A DNA stretch of 37,143 bases from positions 1 to 37,143 of the forward strand of contig JAFGFQ010000159.1 in NCBI GenBank assembly GCA_016930995.1. The letters are read 5' to 3'. The position numbers and the translations under genes are program-made. Each line of letters begins with the position of its first letter. Position 1 is the first letter of the stretch. The notes under the pieces are model-generated. The model saw only the letters and a list, made by a program, of their open reading frames with translations. It made no database searches and had not been told where the DNA came from. The DNA comes from Thermoplasmatota archaeon (GTDB taxonomy: Archaea > Thermoplasmatota > E2 > DHVEG-1). Positions 8,592 to 16,283 of the stretch are shown one piece after another.

Positions 8592-9590
8592 ATGTCTGAG
8601 AAATACACGATGTTACCATCGTTGAAACAGCGAAAACATCTCCTGAAAACCTCTGCAACAACGAACATCCATTATGGCAAGGCTCCTTTGGAGAGAACTG
8701 TTCGGGAGCTGTTACAGAACGGTTTTATTACTCTTGATAAACCTTCAGGTCCATCGTCGCATCAGGTGGTCGCTTGGGTAAAGGAAATTCTTCACATTGA
8801 AAAAGCAGGACATGGAGGGACTCTGGACCCCGCTGTTACCGGTGTGCTTCCCGTTGCACTTGGTGATGCTGCTCGTGCCCTGCAAGTGCTTCTTGTCGCA
8901 GGAAAGGAATACATTGCTCTAATGAAGCTTCATAAGCAGGTTGATGAAAAAAAAGTACGGGAGGCGTGTCATAGTTTCGTTGGACAGATTTCTCAGATGC
9001 CGCCGCTTCGTTCCGCTGTGAAGAGAGTACGGCGAACACGAGAGGTGTATTATCTGGAGGTCCTGGAAGTTCATGGCACCGAAGTTTTGTTCCGTGTTGG
9101 ATGCGAGGCAGGAACCTATATCCGAACATTGTGTGTTGATATCGGAAAGAAGCTGGGGTGTGGTGCACAGCTTGCTGAGTTACGGCGGACACGGGTGGGG
9201 AATATCACAGAAGCAACAGCAGTCAGCTTACAGGATCTTAAGGATGCATATGTCTTCTGGAAAGAGGAGGGAGATGAGACCGAGTTGCGTAGGACGATAC
9301 TTTCAATGGAGCGGCTTCTTGAGGTTGTCCCAAAGATCGTCGTGCGTGATTCCGCAGTTGATGCGTTGTGTCATGGTGCGAATCTTGCGATTCCAGGGGT
9401 CGTTGAAATTGATGAGATGAAGGAAGGTGAGATAGCAGCAGTGATGACATTGAAAGGGGAAGGTGTTGCTCTTGTCAAGATGTTGATGCCTGCGCTCCAA
9501 ATTATTGAAAAGGACACAGGGATGTGTGCATCCCTTGAACGGGTGCTGATGAATAAAGGGACGTACCCGTCCATCTGGAAAAAGACATAA
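8592..9590 (+). CDS. cbf5: tRNA/rRNA pseudouridine synthase Cbf5 (TruB family)
   Basis: Cbf5 is the catalytic subunit of archaeal H/ACA ribonucleoproteins, with L7Ae, Nop10 and Gar1, and also makes Psi55 in tRNA. The 332-residue protein has the TruB motif GHGGTLDP with catalytic Asp79. It also has LDKPSGPSSHQVV at about 48-60, the RVGCEAGTYIRTL motif at about 167-179, and a C-terminal PUA domain from about residue 245 (VVRDSAVDALCHGANL...GEIAAVMTLKGEGVALVK). The length is typical. Base composition is somewhat more G-rich than in its neighbours. The tRNA-Ser gene follows immediately on the same strand. Confidence 0.95.
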   Translation: MSEKYTMLPSLKQRKHLLKTSATTNIHYGKAPLERTVRELLQNGFITLDKPSGPSSHQVVAWVKEILHIEKAGHGGTLDPAVTGVLPVALGDAARALQVLLVAGKEYIALMKLHKQVDEKKVREACHSFVGQISQMPPLRSAVKRVRRTREVYYLEVLEVHGTEVLFRVGCEAGTYIRTLCVDIGKKLGCGAQLAELRRTRVGNITEATAVSLQDLKDAYVFWKEEGDETELRRTILSMERLLEVVPKIVVRDSAVDALCHGANLAIPGVVEIDEMKEGEIAAVMTLKGEGVALVKMLMPALQIIEKDTGMCASLERVLMNKGTYPSIWKKT

Positions 9591-9620
9591 ATAGGAACAG
9601 TATTTGCGGTCGTTGTTTTT

Positions 9621-9706
9621 GCCGAGGTGGCTCAGACCGGTACGGCGCGAGCCTGGAAAGCTCGTGGGGCTTCGGCTCCGCAGGAGTTCAAATCTCCTCC
9701 TCGGCG
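9621..9706 (+). tRNA. tRNA-Ser (GGA)
   Basis: The 86-base sequence folds as a class II tRNA. The acceptor stem GCCGAGG/CCTCGGC is a perfect 7 bp. The anticodon stem CGAGC/GCTCG encloses CTGGAAA with anticodon GGA. A long variable arm (TGGGGCTTCGGCTCCGC) marks serine. The T arm is AGGAG-TTCAAAT-CTCCT and the discriminator is G73. CCA is not encoded. A TATA-like CATAAATA about 30 bases upstream overlaps the cbf5 stop. Confidence 0.97.
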
Positions 9707-9750
9707 CTTTCCTCTCCTTAAAAAATCATATGAGCAACAGAGTAAAAAGA

Positions 9751-9814
9751 CCTATTTATGTAGGCTTTGCACACAAATAGGGGGATATATGTGCAAAATT
9801 AAAATTTGCACATA
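9751..9814. repeat. Nested inverted repeats between tRNA-Ser and trkH
   Basis: Two inverted repeats sit next to each other. CCTATTT (9751-9757) pairs with AAATAGG (9775-9781). A perfect 10-bp pair follows: TATGTGCAAA (9788-9797) and TTTGCACATA (9805-9814) with a 7-base spacer. The octamer TTTGCACA occurs three times in 50 bases: at 9766, at 9805, and inverted within 9788-9797. The region lies between converging 3' ends, so it could be a bidirectional terminator, a protein site or a scar left next to a tRNA. Confidence 0.6.
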
Positions 9815-9889
9815 AATTAATTTAATAGCTTCGTGAAGGATAGGAAATGAATTATATAATGAGATTCTCATTTTAAGTAGCTTTTCAAA

Positions 9890-11455
9890 TTAGATAGTGA
9901 CTTTTCCCTTTGTTCCACAGGAAGTGCAAGTTATGAACAAATTTTCTCCGGGTAACCCAATGTATGTCTCTAAGTGACCGCATTTCGGACACCTAAACTG
10001 TTTTACAATCTGCTTTGATTCAATTTCATTTTCCGCTACCGTAAATGTATTTACATTCTCCGGATTCTTAGTTTCTTTTATTCTCGAAAACATAATCAAA
10101 ACAGCAAAGATTTCAACCCTCCCAAGTATCATAAGAACCACAAATAACCATTTCAGTTCCATTGCAAGTGAAGGACGTACAATACCCGTACTCAAACCTG
10201 TCGTAGCAACAGCAGATGTTGTTTCAAAAAGCGAATCAACCAGAGGGAACCCATAAGAACTAACAATGAATGCAGAAAAAAAGACCAACGAAATCATCAA
10301 AAAAACAGTGACCACCGCTTTATTAAGAGAAGCACCGGTATACTTATTTCCAAAAAGATGAATTGTGTATTCCCTGCCAGTAACACTTTCATATATCGTT
10401 TTTTGAAGCGCTTTTAACATCAGAACAAATCGGAAGATTTTGATTCCACCTGCTGTTGAAAAACTCGCTCCTCCAACAAGCATAAGGAACACGAAAAAAA
10501 GCTTCAACCCATCCGAAAAACCTGCGACAGAAAGATAACTAAATCCTGTGGTTGTCATCCCACTTACAATATGAAAAACTGCGTCACCAATAGGAAGACC
10601 GAAAAAAATAGTCGCAATACTTATCGCAAAAATCGCCATGATTAAAAACACAGAGGTCTCCGAGGTAATAAATTCCTTAAACTTTCCCTTAAAAAGTCCT
10701 GCGATGATAAAAAAATTTGAGGCACCAAGTACCATAGTAACAACAAGAATAATGTTCATTGGAAATGTTGTTGCAACACTGGTGATATCATTAATGGGGG
10801 TGAAACCTCCTGTACTGAGTGCTGAGAAAATAAACGATATAACTTTCACAACATCATGGTAGCCAAGAGCGATACCTGCAACTGTAAAAATAATTGTATA
10901 AATACAGTAAATAAGGATAATCGAAAGGAACGCTTTTTTAACTTTTTGGTTTTTAGAAAACCCCATGCTTCGTGCAAAATCCTGTAATTTTGTTTCTGGA
11001 TAAAAGAATGCAAGAAGAACCAGTACTATACCAATCCCACCGATAAACTGGGTTAATGCCCGGTAGAATACGATTGATTCTGGGAGGGCAGAGACATTCG
11101 GTATAACAGAAAGACCGGTTGTGGTATATCCTGATGCTGACTCAAAAATACTATCAGAGATGTTTTGGATGATATCGCCATTTGAAAAATTCACATACAT
11201 ATAAGGAATCGAACCGATTAGACTTAAGACGATAAATACTAACACAAATAAAGCACAGGAGCGTTTATAGCTTAGTTCCCTCCGTTCGCAGAAAGCATTA
11301 AAAGAAAAACCTAATGTTAGAAATATCGTTGCAGTGATAAATAATCCAATAGTGGCGACTATCTCATTGTTTATAAATGAGAGAATGATCGGAAGAGTTA
11401 GAAAAATTCCTGAGATTTGCAGAACAAACCCCATGTTCGCAAGAAGCGCTCTCAT
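9890..11455 (-). CDS. trkH: TrkH/KtrB-family K+ transporter subunit with C-terminal zinc ribbon
   Basis: This 521-residue membrane protein has the fourfold membrane-pore-membrane layout of Trk/Ktr K+ channels. The filter loops read SASGYTTTGLS, SALSTGGFTP, VSGMTTTGFS and SAVATTGLSTG, each with the conserved glycine. After the last membrane segment it carries an extra tail of about 60 residues containing CPKCG (Cys489, Cys492) and CTSCG (Cys510, Cys513), a zinc-ribbon-like knuckle that is unusual for TrkH. No TrkA-type regulator is adjacent. It lies 131 bases behind a second trkH on the same strand. The gap contains an AT-rich promoter candidate, so independent transcription is possible. Confidence 0.9.
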   Translation of the reverse strand: MRALLANMGFVLQISGIFLTLPIILSFINNEIVATIGLFITATIFLTLGFSFNAFCERRELSYKRSCALFVLVFIVLSLIGSIPYMYVNFSNGDIIQNISDSIFESASGYTTTGLSVIPNVSALPESIVFYRALTQFIGGIGIVLVLLAFFYPETKLQDFARSMGFSKNQKVKKAFLSIILIYCIYTIIFTVAGIALGYHDVVKVISFIFSALSTGGFTPINDITSVATTFPMNIILVVTMVLGASNFFIIAGLFKGKFKEFITSETSVFLIMAIFAISIATIFFGLPIGDAVFHIVSGMTTTGFSYLSVAGFSDGLKLFFVFLMLVGGASFSTAGGIKIFRFVLMLKALQKTIYESVTGREYTIHLFGNKYTGASLNKAVVTVFLMISLVFFSAFIVSSYGFPLVDSLFETTSAVATTGLSTGIVRPSLAMELKWLFVVLMILGRVEIFAVLIMFSRIKETKNPENVNTFTVAENEIESKQIVKQFRCPKCGHLETYIGLPGENLFITCTSCGTKGKVTI

Positions 11456-11586
11456 TTATTCCAAGTAATCAAACTATTCCTTTTATAATTTCGTATCTGA
11501 GTAATAGTACCAAAATTTTCTCTTAAAAAAAATTATTAAGATTTTGAATATAAATAAATCTTTACTACAGTTATGCAATAAAATGA

Positions 11587-13008
11587 TTATACATATTTTC
11601 GGAAAATCGTTGAGAACATCATAATTACGGGTATAATCTCTAAACGACCAATATACATGTTAATAATCATCATGATTTTTGCTATCGGACTCATCGAGAT
11701 ACTTGTAATCCCTAATGACATACCGATATTCCCCTGAGCGCTGCATATCTCAAAAAATATGTTCTCCAGGGGCTGACCTGGTATGGTGAATCCTAAAATA
11801 AAAACACCGATTATCAATGAGATCATCCATAAGAAAATAATGATGGTAACTTCGTTCGTAATATCCAATTGATCTTCTAATGATAAATCTTTTCCTTCAA
11901 TGTTGAAGACAAAAATCCTCCGAGGAGTAGTGATAGTCCGTTTTATTCTCCATCCAATGGATTTCCCAAGAAAAATAAACCGATACAATTTTATGCCCCC
12001 ACAAGTCGCTCCGGCAGCTCCTCCGACAATCATAGCAAAAGCGACAAGAAGTTTGGAATTAATCGACCATTGAAGAAGATCCGTGGTCTGAAAACCTGTT
12101 GTTGTTTGACTTGAGGCATACTGAAAAAATGAATACCGTAAGGAAGTCAGTATATCACCATGATAATAATCCAGATTAAACAACACTAATAACATCCCTC
12201 CGACAATGATTAGGAGAAGAAGTGCTTTCACTTGCATGTCACCAAAAAATGCCTGTAACTTTCCTCGAAGGAGCTGACGATGAGCAATAAACGCTATTGA
12301 ACCAAAGATCATTAAAAGAATAACGATAATCTCAATGAAGATATTATTATATCCTCCGATACTCCCGCCTATTGTTGCAAATCCACCTGTTGAAATCGCA
12401 CACATGGAATGATTGACTGCATCCCAAATGGGCATACCAAAAATCATCAGGAGAATAATTCCAAGTATCGTATAAAAGAAATAAATGCCCCACATGGAAC
12501 GAATTGTGGATATCACACTTGGCCAGATTCTCTCCGATCTTGCCTCTGACACAAATAGGAGATAACTTCCTGTACCAGGACGAGGCAAAATAGATACCGT
12601 GAGAAGAACGACACCAACACCACCGATCCATTGAGTAAACGAACGATAAAACTGAATCGTCAACATAAGTTCTCCTTCATGACCACCGAACATCGTCAGT
12701 CCTGTGGTCGTCCAACCAGACATTGATTCAAAAAAAGCACTGAGGTAATCAAGGTTTCCAATGAATTTAAAAGGTATAGCAGTAATTATAGGGATGATTA
12801 TCCAACTTAAACCTGCAATAATGACCGCATGTCGTAAATTCGTCTCACCAGATTCTCTTCCGGCAATTACCCGAAATAGAAATCCGATGATAAGTAATAG
12901 AACTGTTGATAGTACCAGATACGGGATTGCAGGATATTCATGAAAAATAATAGGTACTATTACAGAAAAAATATTAGCGAATCCAACGATAATAAGAACC
13001 AGACCCAT
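11587..13008 (-). CDS. trkH: TrkH/KtrB-family K+ transporter subunit (second copy)
   Basis: This 473-residue protein is a second Trk-family pore subunit. Its filter loops are SMSGWTTTGLT, CAISTGGFA, ASSQTTTGFQ and SAQGNIGMSLG; the last is the most divergent, though its glycine is kept. It ends right after the last membrane helix, without the zinc tail of its neighbour, so the two are diverged paralogues and not recent copies. The start ATG at 13008 has no strong ribosome site, and stops close by upstream prevent a longer form. An AT-rich segment with TATATATA-like boxes (13100-13121) lies upstream, between the gene and the insertion sequence. Confidence 0.9.
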   Translation of the reverse strand: MGLVLIIVGFANIFSVIVPIIFHEYPAIPYLVLSTVLLLIIGFLFRVIAGRESGETNLRHAVIIAGLSWIIIPIITAIPFKFIGNLDYLSAFFESMSGWTTTGLTMFGGHEGELMLTIQFYRSFTQWIGGVGVVLLTVSILPRPGTGSYLLFVSEARSERIWPSVISTIRSMWGIYFFYTILGIILLMIFGMPIWDAVNHSMCAISTGGFATIGGSIGGYNNIFIEIIVILLMIFGSIAFIAHRQLLRGKLQAFFGDMQVKALLLLIIVGGMLLVLFNLDYYHGDILTSLRYSFFQYASSQTTTGFQTTDLLQWSINSKLLVAFAMIVGGAAGATCGGIKLYRFIFLGKSIGWRIKRTITTPRRIFVFNIEGKDLSLEDQLDITNEVTIIIFLWMISLIIGVFILGFTIPGQPLENIFFEICSAQGNIGMSLGITSISMSPIAKIMMIINMYIGRLEIIPVIMMFSTIFRKYV

Positions 13009-13134
13009 ATCCCTACATATGATTTTCTTATGATTCGTATCGTCAACCTCAAATTTTTTTTAATTGTCAAAAAAAATCTTTTGTATTGTTAAATGAATTT
13101 TCATATATATACTTTTATAAGTTTTACAAAAAAC

Positions 13135-13150
13135 CTGCTTTGTGTAATTA
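13135..13150. repeat. IS terminal inverted repeat (transposase 3' side)
   Basis: Sixteen bases identical to the reverse complement of 14127-14142. The match stops exactly at the flanking AAC. Confidence 0.9.
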
Positions 13151-13153
13151 TTC

Positions 13154-14080
13154 TCACCTCGGGTAAATAAGGACATTCCAAAGGAGTGTACGCAACCATA
13201 CCTCAACCCGACGAAACCTCGCCTTTATGCTAAAAAGGTACTCACCGAAACGTCGTTTTGTTCCAGAGAAAATCGCCTCAACAACGCATCTCATGGTCGC
13301 TTTCATTTTCTGCTTCCAGTCGTCCATATTTTCCTGTTGGGCGATGACTGCCCGACGTCTGCTCGGGCAGCCGCGGGCTTTGCGTGACGCGTTCTTACGT
13401 ACTTTTATCCCTGGGATGGAGCCGTGGCTGGTGACCTCGTTGAAGCATTCTCTGGTGTCGTAGCCTTTGTCGCCGAGAATGATGTCCACACGTACCCAGT
13501 CACATTCCTTGAGGATCTTCTTGAGTTGCTTATGGTCGGATGCAGTGCCTTTCGTGACCAGGCAGTAGATGATCTTCTTGGAGAGCAGGTCGACGAAGAT
13601 GTGGATTTTCTTAAAGTCTTTTTTCTGTTGGTAGTGGTGGAAGCGGACTTGGATCCATGCTCCTTTCCGGTGGGTTTTCATCCCGCTGGAATCCACGCCA
13701 CCCAGTTGGGTGTGGGTTGGAAGGAACAACTGATTAATCTCAGCGAGAACCATGGAATGGAGATGGTTCATAGTGTTCTGTATCGTCTTATAACAAGGTG
13801 CTCGCTTCATACCGAGCGCTTGATAGATACGTAGGTCTTTGGTCGCATTGGCGATGCCTCGGCAAGAGAGACCAAAGAGGATTTTAAACAGCAGAAGAAC
13901 GACGAGTTGAGAGAGCTGGAATTCCCTCCGTTGGACCGGTTGATCTAATCCATGAAAAACCTGTGTAAGGTCTAAAATTCGACGACATTCACTCAGTCTG
14001 GATTTGTCGTATAATTTCCAGTCGATACTAACTTCTTTATTCCCCTTCCACTTATCCTTCTTTTGACGTGTCTTTTGCAT
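13154..14080 (-). CDS. IS5-family transposase
   Basis: This protein of about 308 residues has the DDE catalytic core of IS5-type transposases. The first Asp lies in GGVDSSGMKTH, the second in ILGDKGYDTR and the Glu in VVEAIFSGTKRRFGE, whose Y/F-x-x-x-K/R-x-R-x-G spacing after the Glu fits the family. The N-terminal third is a helical DNA-binding region. The frame is open to a GTG at 14092, but GGTGA eight bases before the ATG at 14080 favours the latter. It ends four bases inside the left repeat. No frameshift or internal stop is seen, so it is probably functional. Confidence 0.92.
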   Translation of the reverse strand: MQKTRQKKDKWKGNKEVSIDWKLYDKSRLSECRRILDLTQVFHGLDQPVQRREFQLSQLVVLLLFKILFGLSCRGIANATKDLRIYQALGMKRAPCYKTIQNTMNHLHSMVLAEINQLFLPTHTQLGGVDSSGMKTHRKGAWIQVRFHHYQQKKDFKKIHIFVDLLSKKIIYCLVTKGTASDHKQLKKILKECDWVRVDIILGDKGYDTRECFNEVTSHGSIPGIKVRKNASRKARGCPSRRRAVIAQQENMDDWKQKMKATMRCVVEAIFSGTKRRFGEYLFSIKARFRRVEVWLRTLLWNVLIYPR

Positions 14081-14126
14081 CCCATCTTTCACCAGATAGA
14101 TGCAAAGGACTACGTCATTTAAATTT

Positions 14127-14142
14127 TAATTACACAAAGCAG
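14127..14142. repeat. IS terminal inverted repeat (transposase 5' side)
   Basis: Exact reverse complement of 13135-13150, followed by AAC. It lies about 45 bases upstream of the transposase start and about 15 bases before the TATA box (TTAATATATT, about 14158-14167) of the next gene. Confidence 0.9.
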
Positions 14143-14192
14143 AACAATGGCAATGATTAATATATTCCTTCATCATAAACCCGCAGAAGACC

Positions 14193-14864
14193 ATGAACAG
14201 TTTTATTCTTCAAACAAGCCTCTTCATCGGCATTATCCCTGCTTTAATCCTCTTATATATCGGGTTAAAAGGCTTTGAAGGTCATTTTAAAGATAAACTC
14301 ATCTTCCTCACGTTCATCGTTGGAATCATCATTGGGACAATCGCAGTAGCGATTGAATACTACACACGAACGATTGGTATTATCTATATCATCCTTTTCC
14401 CGATTCTCGAACAACTCTTCAAAACCATTGTACTGAACCTCGGACGATTCCAGGAGAAACAGGAAACAACCATCTACGGTTTTTCACTGGGACTAGGATT
14501 CGGATCCGTGTTCATCCCAGCATCCATCATGGGACTTGAAGAACTCGATCTGACATTTATCGCAGCAATCATCGGATCGTTCGGAATCCTTCTTTTCCAT
14601 GCAGCGACCGGAGTGCTGATCGGATATGGAGTGTACATTAAAAAACTCACGAAATATCTCACGATCTCAATTCTGCTACATCTCGTTATCACCACCGTTA
14701 CTCTACTTACAACTCTCTCTCAAACCAGTTATCTGCAAATCCTCCTTGTTCTCTATGGCACCTTCTTATTTTGGTATGCGATAAAAAAAGTCATGCCCCA
14801 GATATTAGATAAAGGTCAACGGCGGAAACGAACACAAAAACAAATAGAGATAAAAAGCAAATAA
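14193..14864 (+). CDS. PrsW-like multi-pass membrane protein
   Basis: This 223-residue protein has about seven membrane helices. Motifs resembling the PrsW branch of the Abi/CAAX-type intramembrane proteases are visible: LEQLFK (about 73-78, where PrsW has EExxK, so the second acid is Gln here), GFSLGLGFGS (about 95-104), FHAATGVLIGYG (His at about 136) and LLHLV (His at about 165). The single-Glu variant makes protease activity uncertain. A TATA box (TTAATATATT, about 14158) predicts a transcript start near 14188, just before the ATG. The IS ends only about 15 bases upstream of that box. The next gene follows after 29 bases. Confidence 0.6.
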   Translation: MNSFILQTSLFIGIIPALILLYIGLKGFEGHFKDKLIFLTFIVGIIIGTIAVAIEYYTRTIGIIYIILFPILEQLFKTIVLNLGRFQEKQETTIYGFSLGLGFGSVFIPASIMGLEELDLTFIAAIIGSFGILLFHAATGVLIGYGVYIKKLTKYLTISILLHLVITTVTLLTTLSQTSYLQILLVLYGTFLFWYAIKKVMPQILDKGQRRKRTQKQIEIKSK

Positions 14865-14893
14865 CGATTACCAGGGAAAGAAGAGGTGAAAAG

Positions 14894-15325
14894 ATGGAGA
14901 CTTCAACTCCAAGTGAAACGTCCATAAAAGATTATTATCCAGATCAAAATCAACAGCTAAAGCAACCTAGTTCAAAACCACTCATCGCAGGGATCTTTTT
15001 AATCATAGGTGGATTATCAGGCCTATTAACAGCGGCAATGATCTTAGCATTTGATTTAGCAACGATACAAAGTGTGTTTCCTGCAGAATTCCCTTATTCA
15101 CCCGAACAACTCCAATCTGTTCTCTCTATATGTGGAATAATCATAGCAATTTGTTCAATTATTACATTCGCTGGTGGTATTGTAGCCATAAAACGAAAAG
15201 CATGGAGCCTTGCGGTTATCGGAGGGATTCTTGGACTCTTTACGATTGGACTGATGTTCCTTGGTAGCATCCTCTCCCTCATTGGCCTGATTCTTGTCTT
15301 GATTTCAAGAAAAGATTTCGAATAA
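14894..15325 (+). CDS. Small multi-pass membrane protein, unknown
   Basis: The protein has 143 residues. A hydrophilic N-terminus (about 30 residues, rich in Ser, Pro and Gln) is followed by a membrane helix at about 30-50, an extracellular-type loop with Phe, Pro and Tyr, and three closely packed helices at about 73-140. It ends in a short RKDFE tail. The layout resembles small DUF4064-like proteins, but no motif is decisive. AGGTGA precedes the ATG at a suitable distance. It probably shares a transcript with the PrsW-like gene. Confidence 0.6.
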   Translation: METSTPSETSIKDYYPDQNQQLKQPSSKPLIAGIFLIIGGLSGLLTAAMILAFDLATIQSVFPAEFPYSPEQLQSVLSICGIIIAICSIITFAGGIVAIKRKAWSLAVIGGILGLFTIGLMFLGSILSLIGLILVLISRKDFE

Positions 15326-15416
15326 CCTCCCTTCAGACAACAAACAACATGCTATTCCAGTTCAACAGTGAAGGAAAGACAGGGTCTCTTTTAAGACGAA
15401 TAACCCTTGACAGCAA

Positions 15417-15965
15417 TCACGTTGTTTTCGTCTTATTGAAAAATTGAAAAGAACGGACCTCATCATAAATAATACCCAGAGCAACACCGCAGATAATCCC
15501 TGCAGGAAGACCCGTAAGAATGCGCACAACATTTGTACTTTCCCAGAACCCGAACAGCTGGCCAATGCCATCAACCCCGATTGGCACCAGTGCCAGGATA
15601 ATCGCAAAGACATATTTCTCAGTTAACTCAATGGTGTAGAAGACCATAAACCCAAGCCCGATTGTAAGCCCAAGCCAGATAGCGGTACATCGAGCACAAA
15701 ACGGCATCTCATTGCCGTTCAAATACAATGACCGTTCCGATCTCTGATGACAGAGTCGATCACCAACTGAATAGACAACATTCCAGGGAAACGACAGATC
15801 TTTGAAAATAGCATCATTCTCTGAGGATCCCACAACACCAGAGAGATCAGAAACACTGCCCGAGGGCAACGCCAGTGGTGCAAGGAACTGGAGAAGAACC
15901 CAGATGAAGAAGAGCAAAAAGAAGAGAAAAACAATACTTTTTAGCGGATGCTTCCTTTTTTCCAT
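15417..15965 (-). CDS. DUF2085 membrane protein
   Basis: This 182-residue protein has one N-terminal membrane helix (about 10-33) and three further helices in the C-terminal half. Between them lies the DUF2085 signature: CHQRSERS (Cys72, His73) followed by PFCARC (Cys90, Cys93) at the start of a membrane helix. The conserved Cys and His suggest a metal or redox site at the membrane surface. The function of the family is unknown. The promoter region is shared with the divergent rpl40e gene. Confidence 0.8.
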   Translation of the reverse strand: MEKRKHPLKSIVFLFFLLFFIWVLLQFLAPLALPSGSVSDLSGVVGSSENDAIFKDLSFPWNVVYSVGDRLCHQRSERSLYLNGNEMPFCARCTAIWLGLTIGLGFMVFYTIELTEKYVFAIILALVPIGVDGIGQLFGFWESTNVVRILTGLPAGIICGVALGIIYDEVRSFQFFNKTKTT

Positions 15966-16028
15966 ATTCTTACCTATTAATGGGGGATATTCCTGTTTCA
16001 GAAATCCAATCCTTAGTACGACATCATA

Positions 16029-16036
16029 TTTAAATA
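16029..16036 (+). promoter_or_regulatory. TATA box of rpl40e
   Basis: TTTAAATA predicts a transcript start near 16058, giving a leader of about 16 bases that contains AAGGCGAG before the ATG at 16074. Confidence 0.5.
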
Positions 16037-16073
16037 TAATATGTTTATTCTCGATACACCAAGGCGAGAACCG

Positions 16074-16223
16074 ATGACACGATTCCCTGAAGCTGAAAGT
16101 AGATTGTTAAACAAGAAGATCTGCATGAAATGTGGAGCATCCAATGCCGTAAAAGCAGAGCGCTGTCGAAGATGCAGGTCAACAGAACTTCGAATGAAAG
16201 CAAAAGAAGGCAGAGGACAATAG
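16074..16223 (+). CDS. rpl40e: 50S ribosomal protein L40e
   Basis: This 49-residue zinc-binding ribosomal protein has the archaeal L40e start [15 protein letters not shown], followed by the Cys4 knuckle CMKCG...CRRC and a basic tail. The frame is open from an ATG at 16041, but that lies upstream of the predicted transcript start. The ATG at 16074 matches the family and has AAGGCGAG upstream. ProRS follows after 60 bases with its own TATA-like element (CTTTAAAAAG, about 16237-16246). Confidence 0.93.
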   Translation: MTRFPEAESRLLNKKICMKCGASNAVKAERCRRCRSTELRMKAKEGRGQ

Positions 16224-16283
16224 ACACAAACCAGTATCTTTAAAAAGAAGATATCTCTTTTTGGTTGACACAGTGCAAAGGCT

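Larger units (their letters stand above)
13135..14142 (-). mobile_element. IS5-like insertion sequence, complete
   Basis: The 1008-bp element is bounded by perfect 16-bp inverted repeats, CTGCTTTGTGTAATTA at 13135-13150 and its complement at 14127-14142. AAC lies directly outside both ends (13132-13134 and 14143-14145), as expected of a 3-bp target duplication. It holds one intact DDE transposase gene on the minus strand. The perfect repeats and the open frame point to a fairly recent insertion. It sits between the second trkH and the promoter of the PrsW-like gene. Confidence 0.9.

Noticed and set aside
9627..9815. Open frame running through the tRNA-Ser gene
   Set aside because: It is translated tRNA sequence; the cloverleaf explains the first 80 bases and the rest is AT-rich spacer.
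13424..13834. 136-codon frame antisense to the transposase
   Set aside because: It is a shadow of the minus-strand transposase, which has the DDE motifs; no ribosome site or known pattern supports it.
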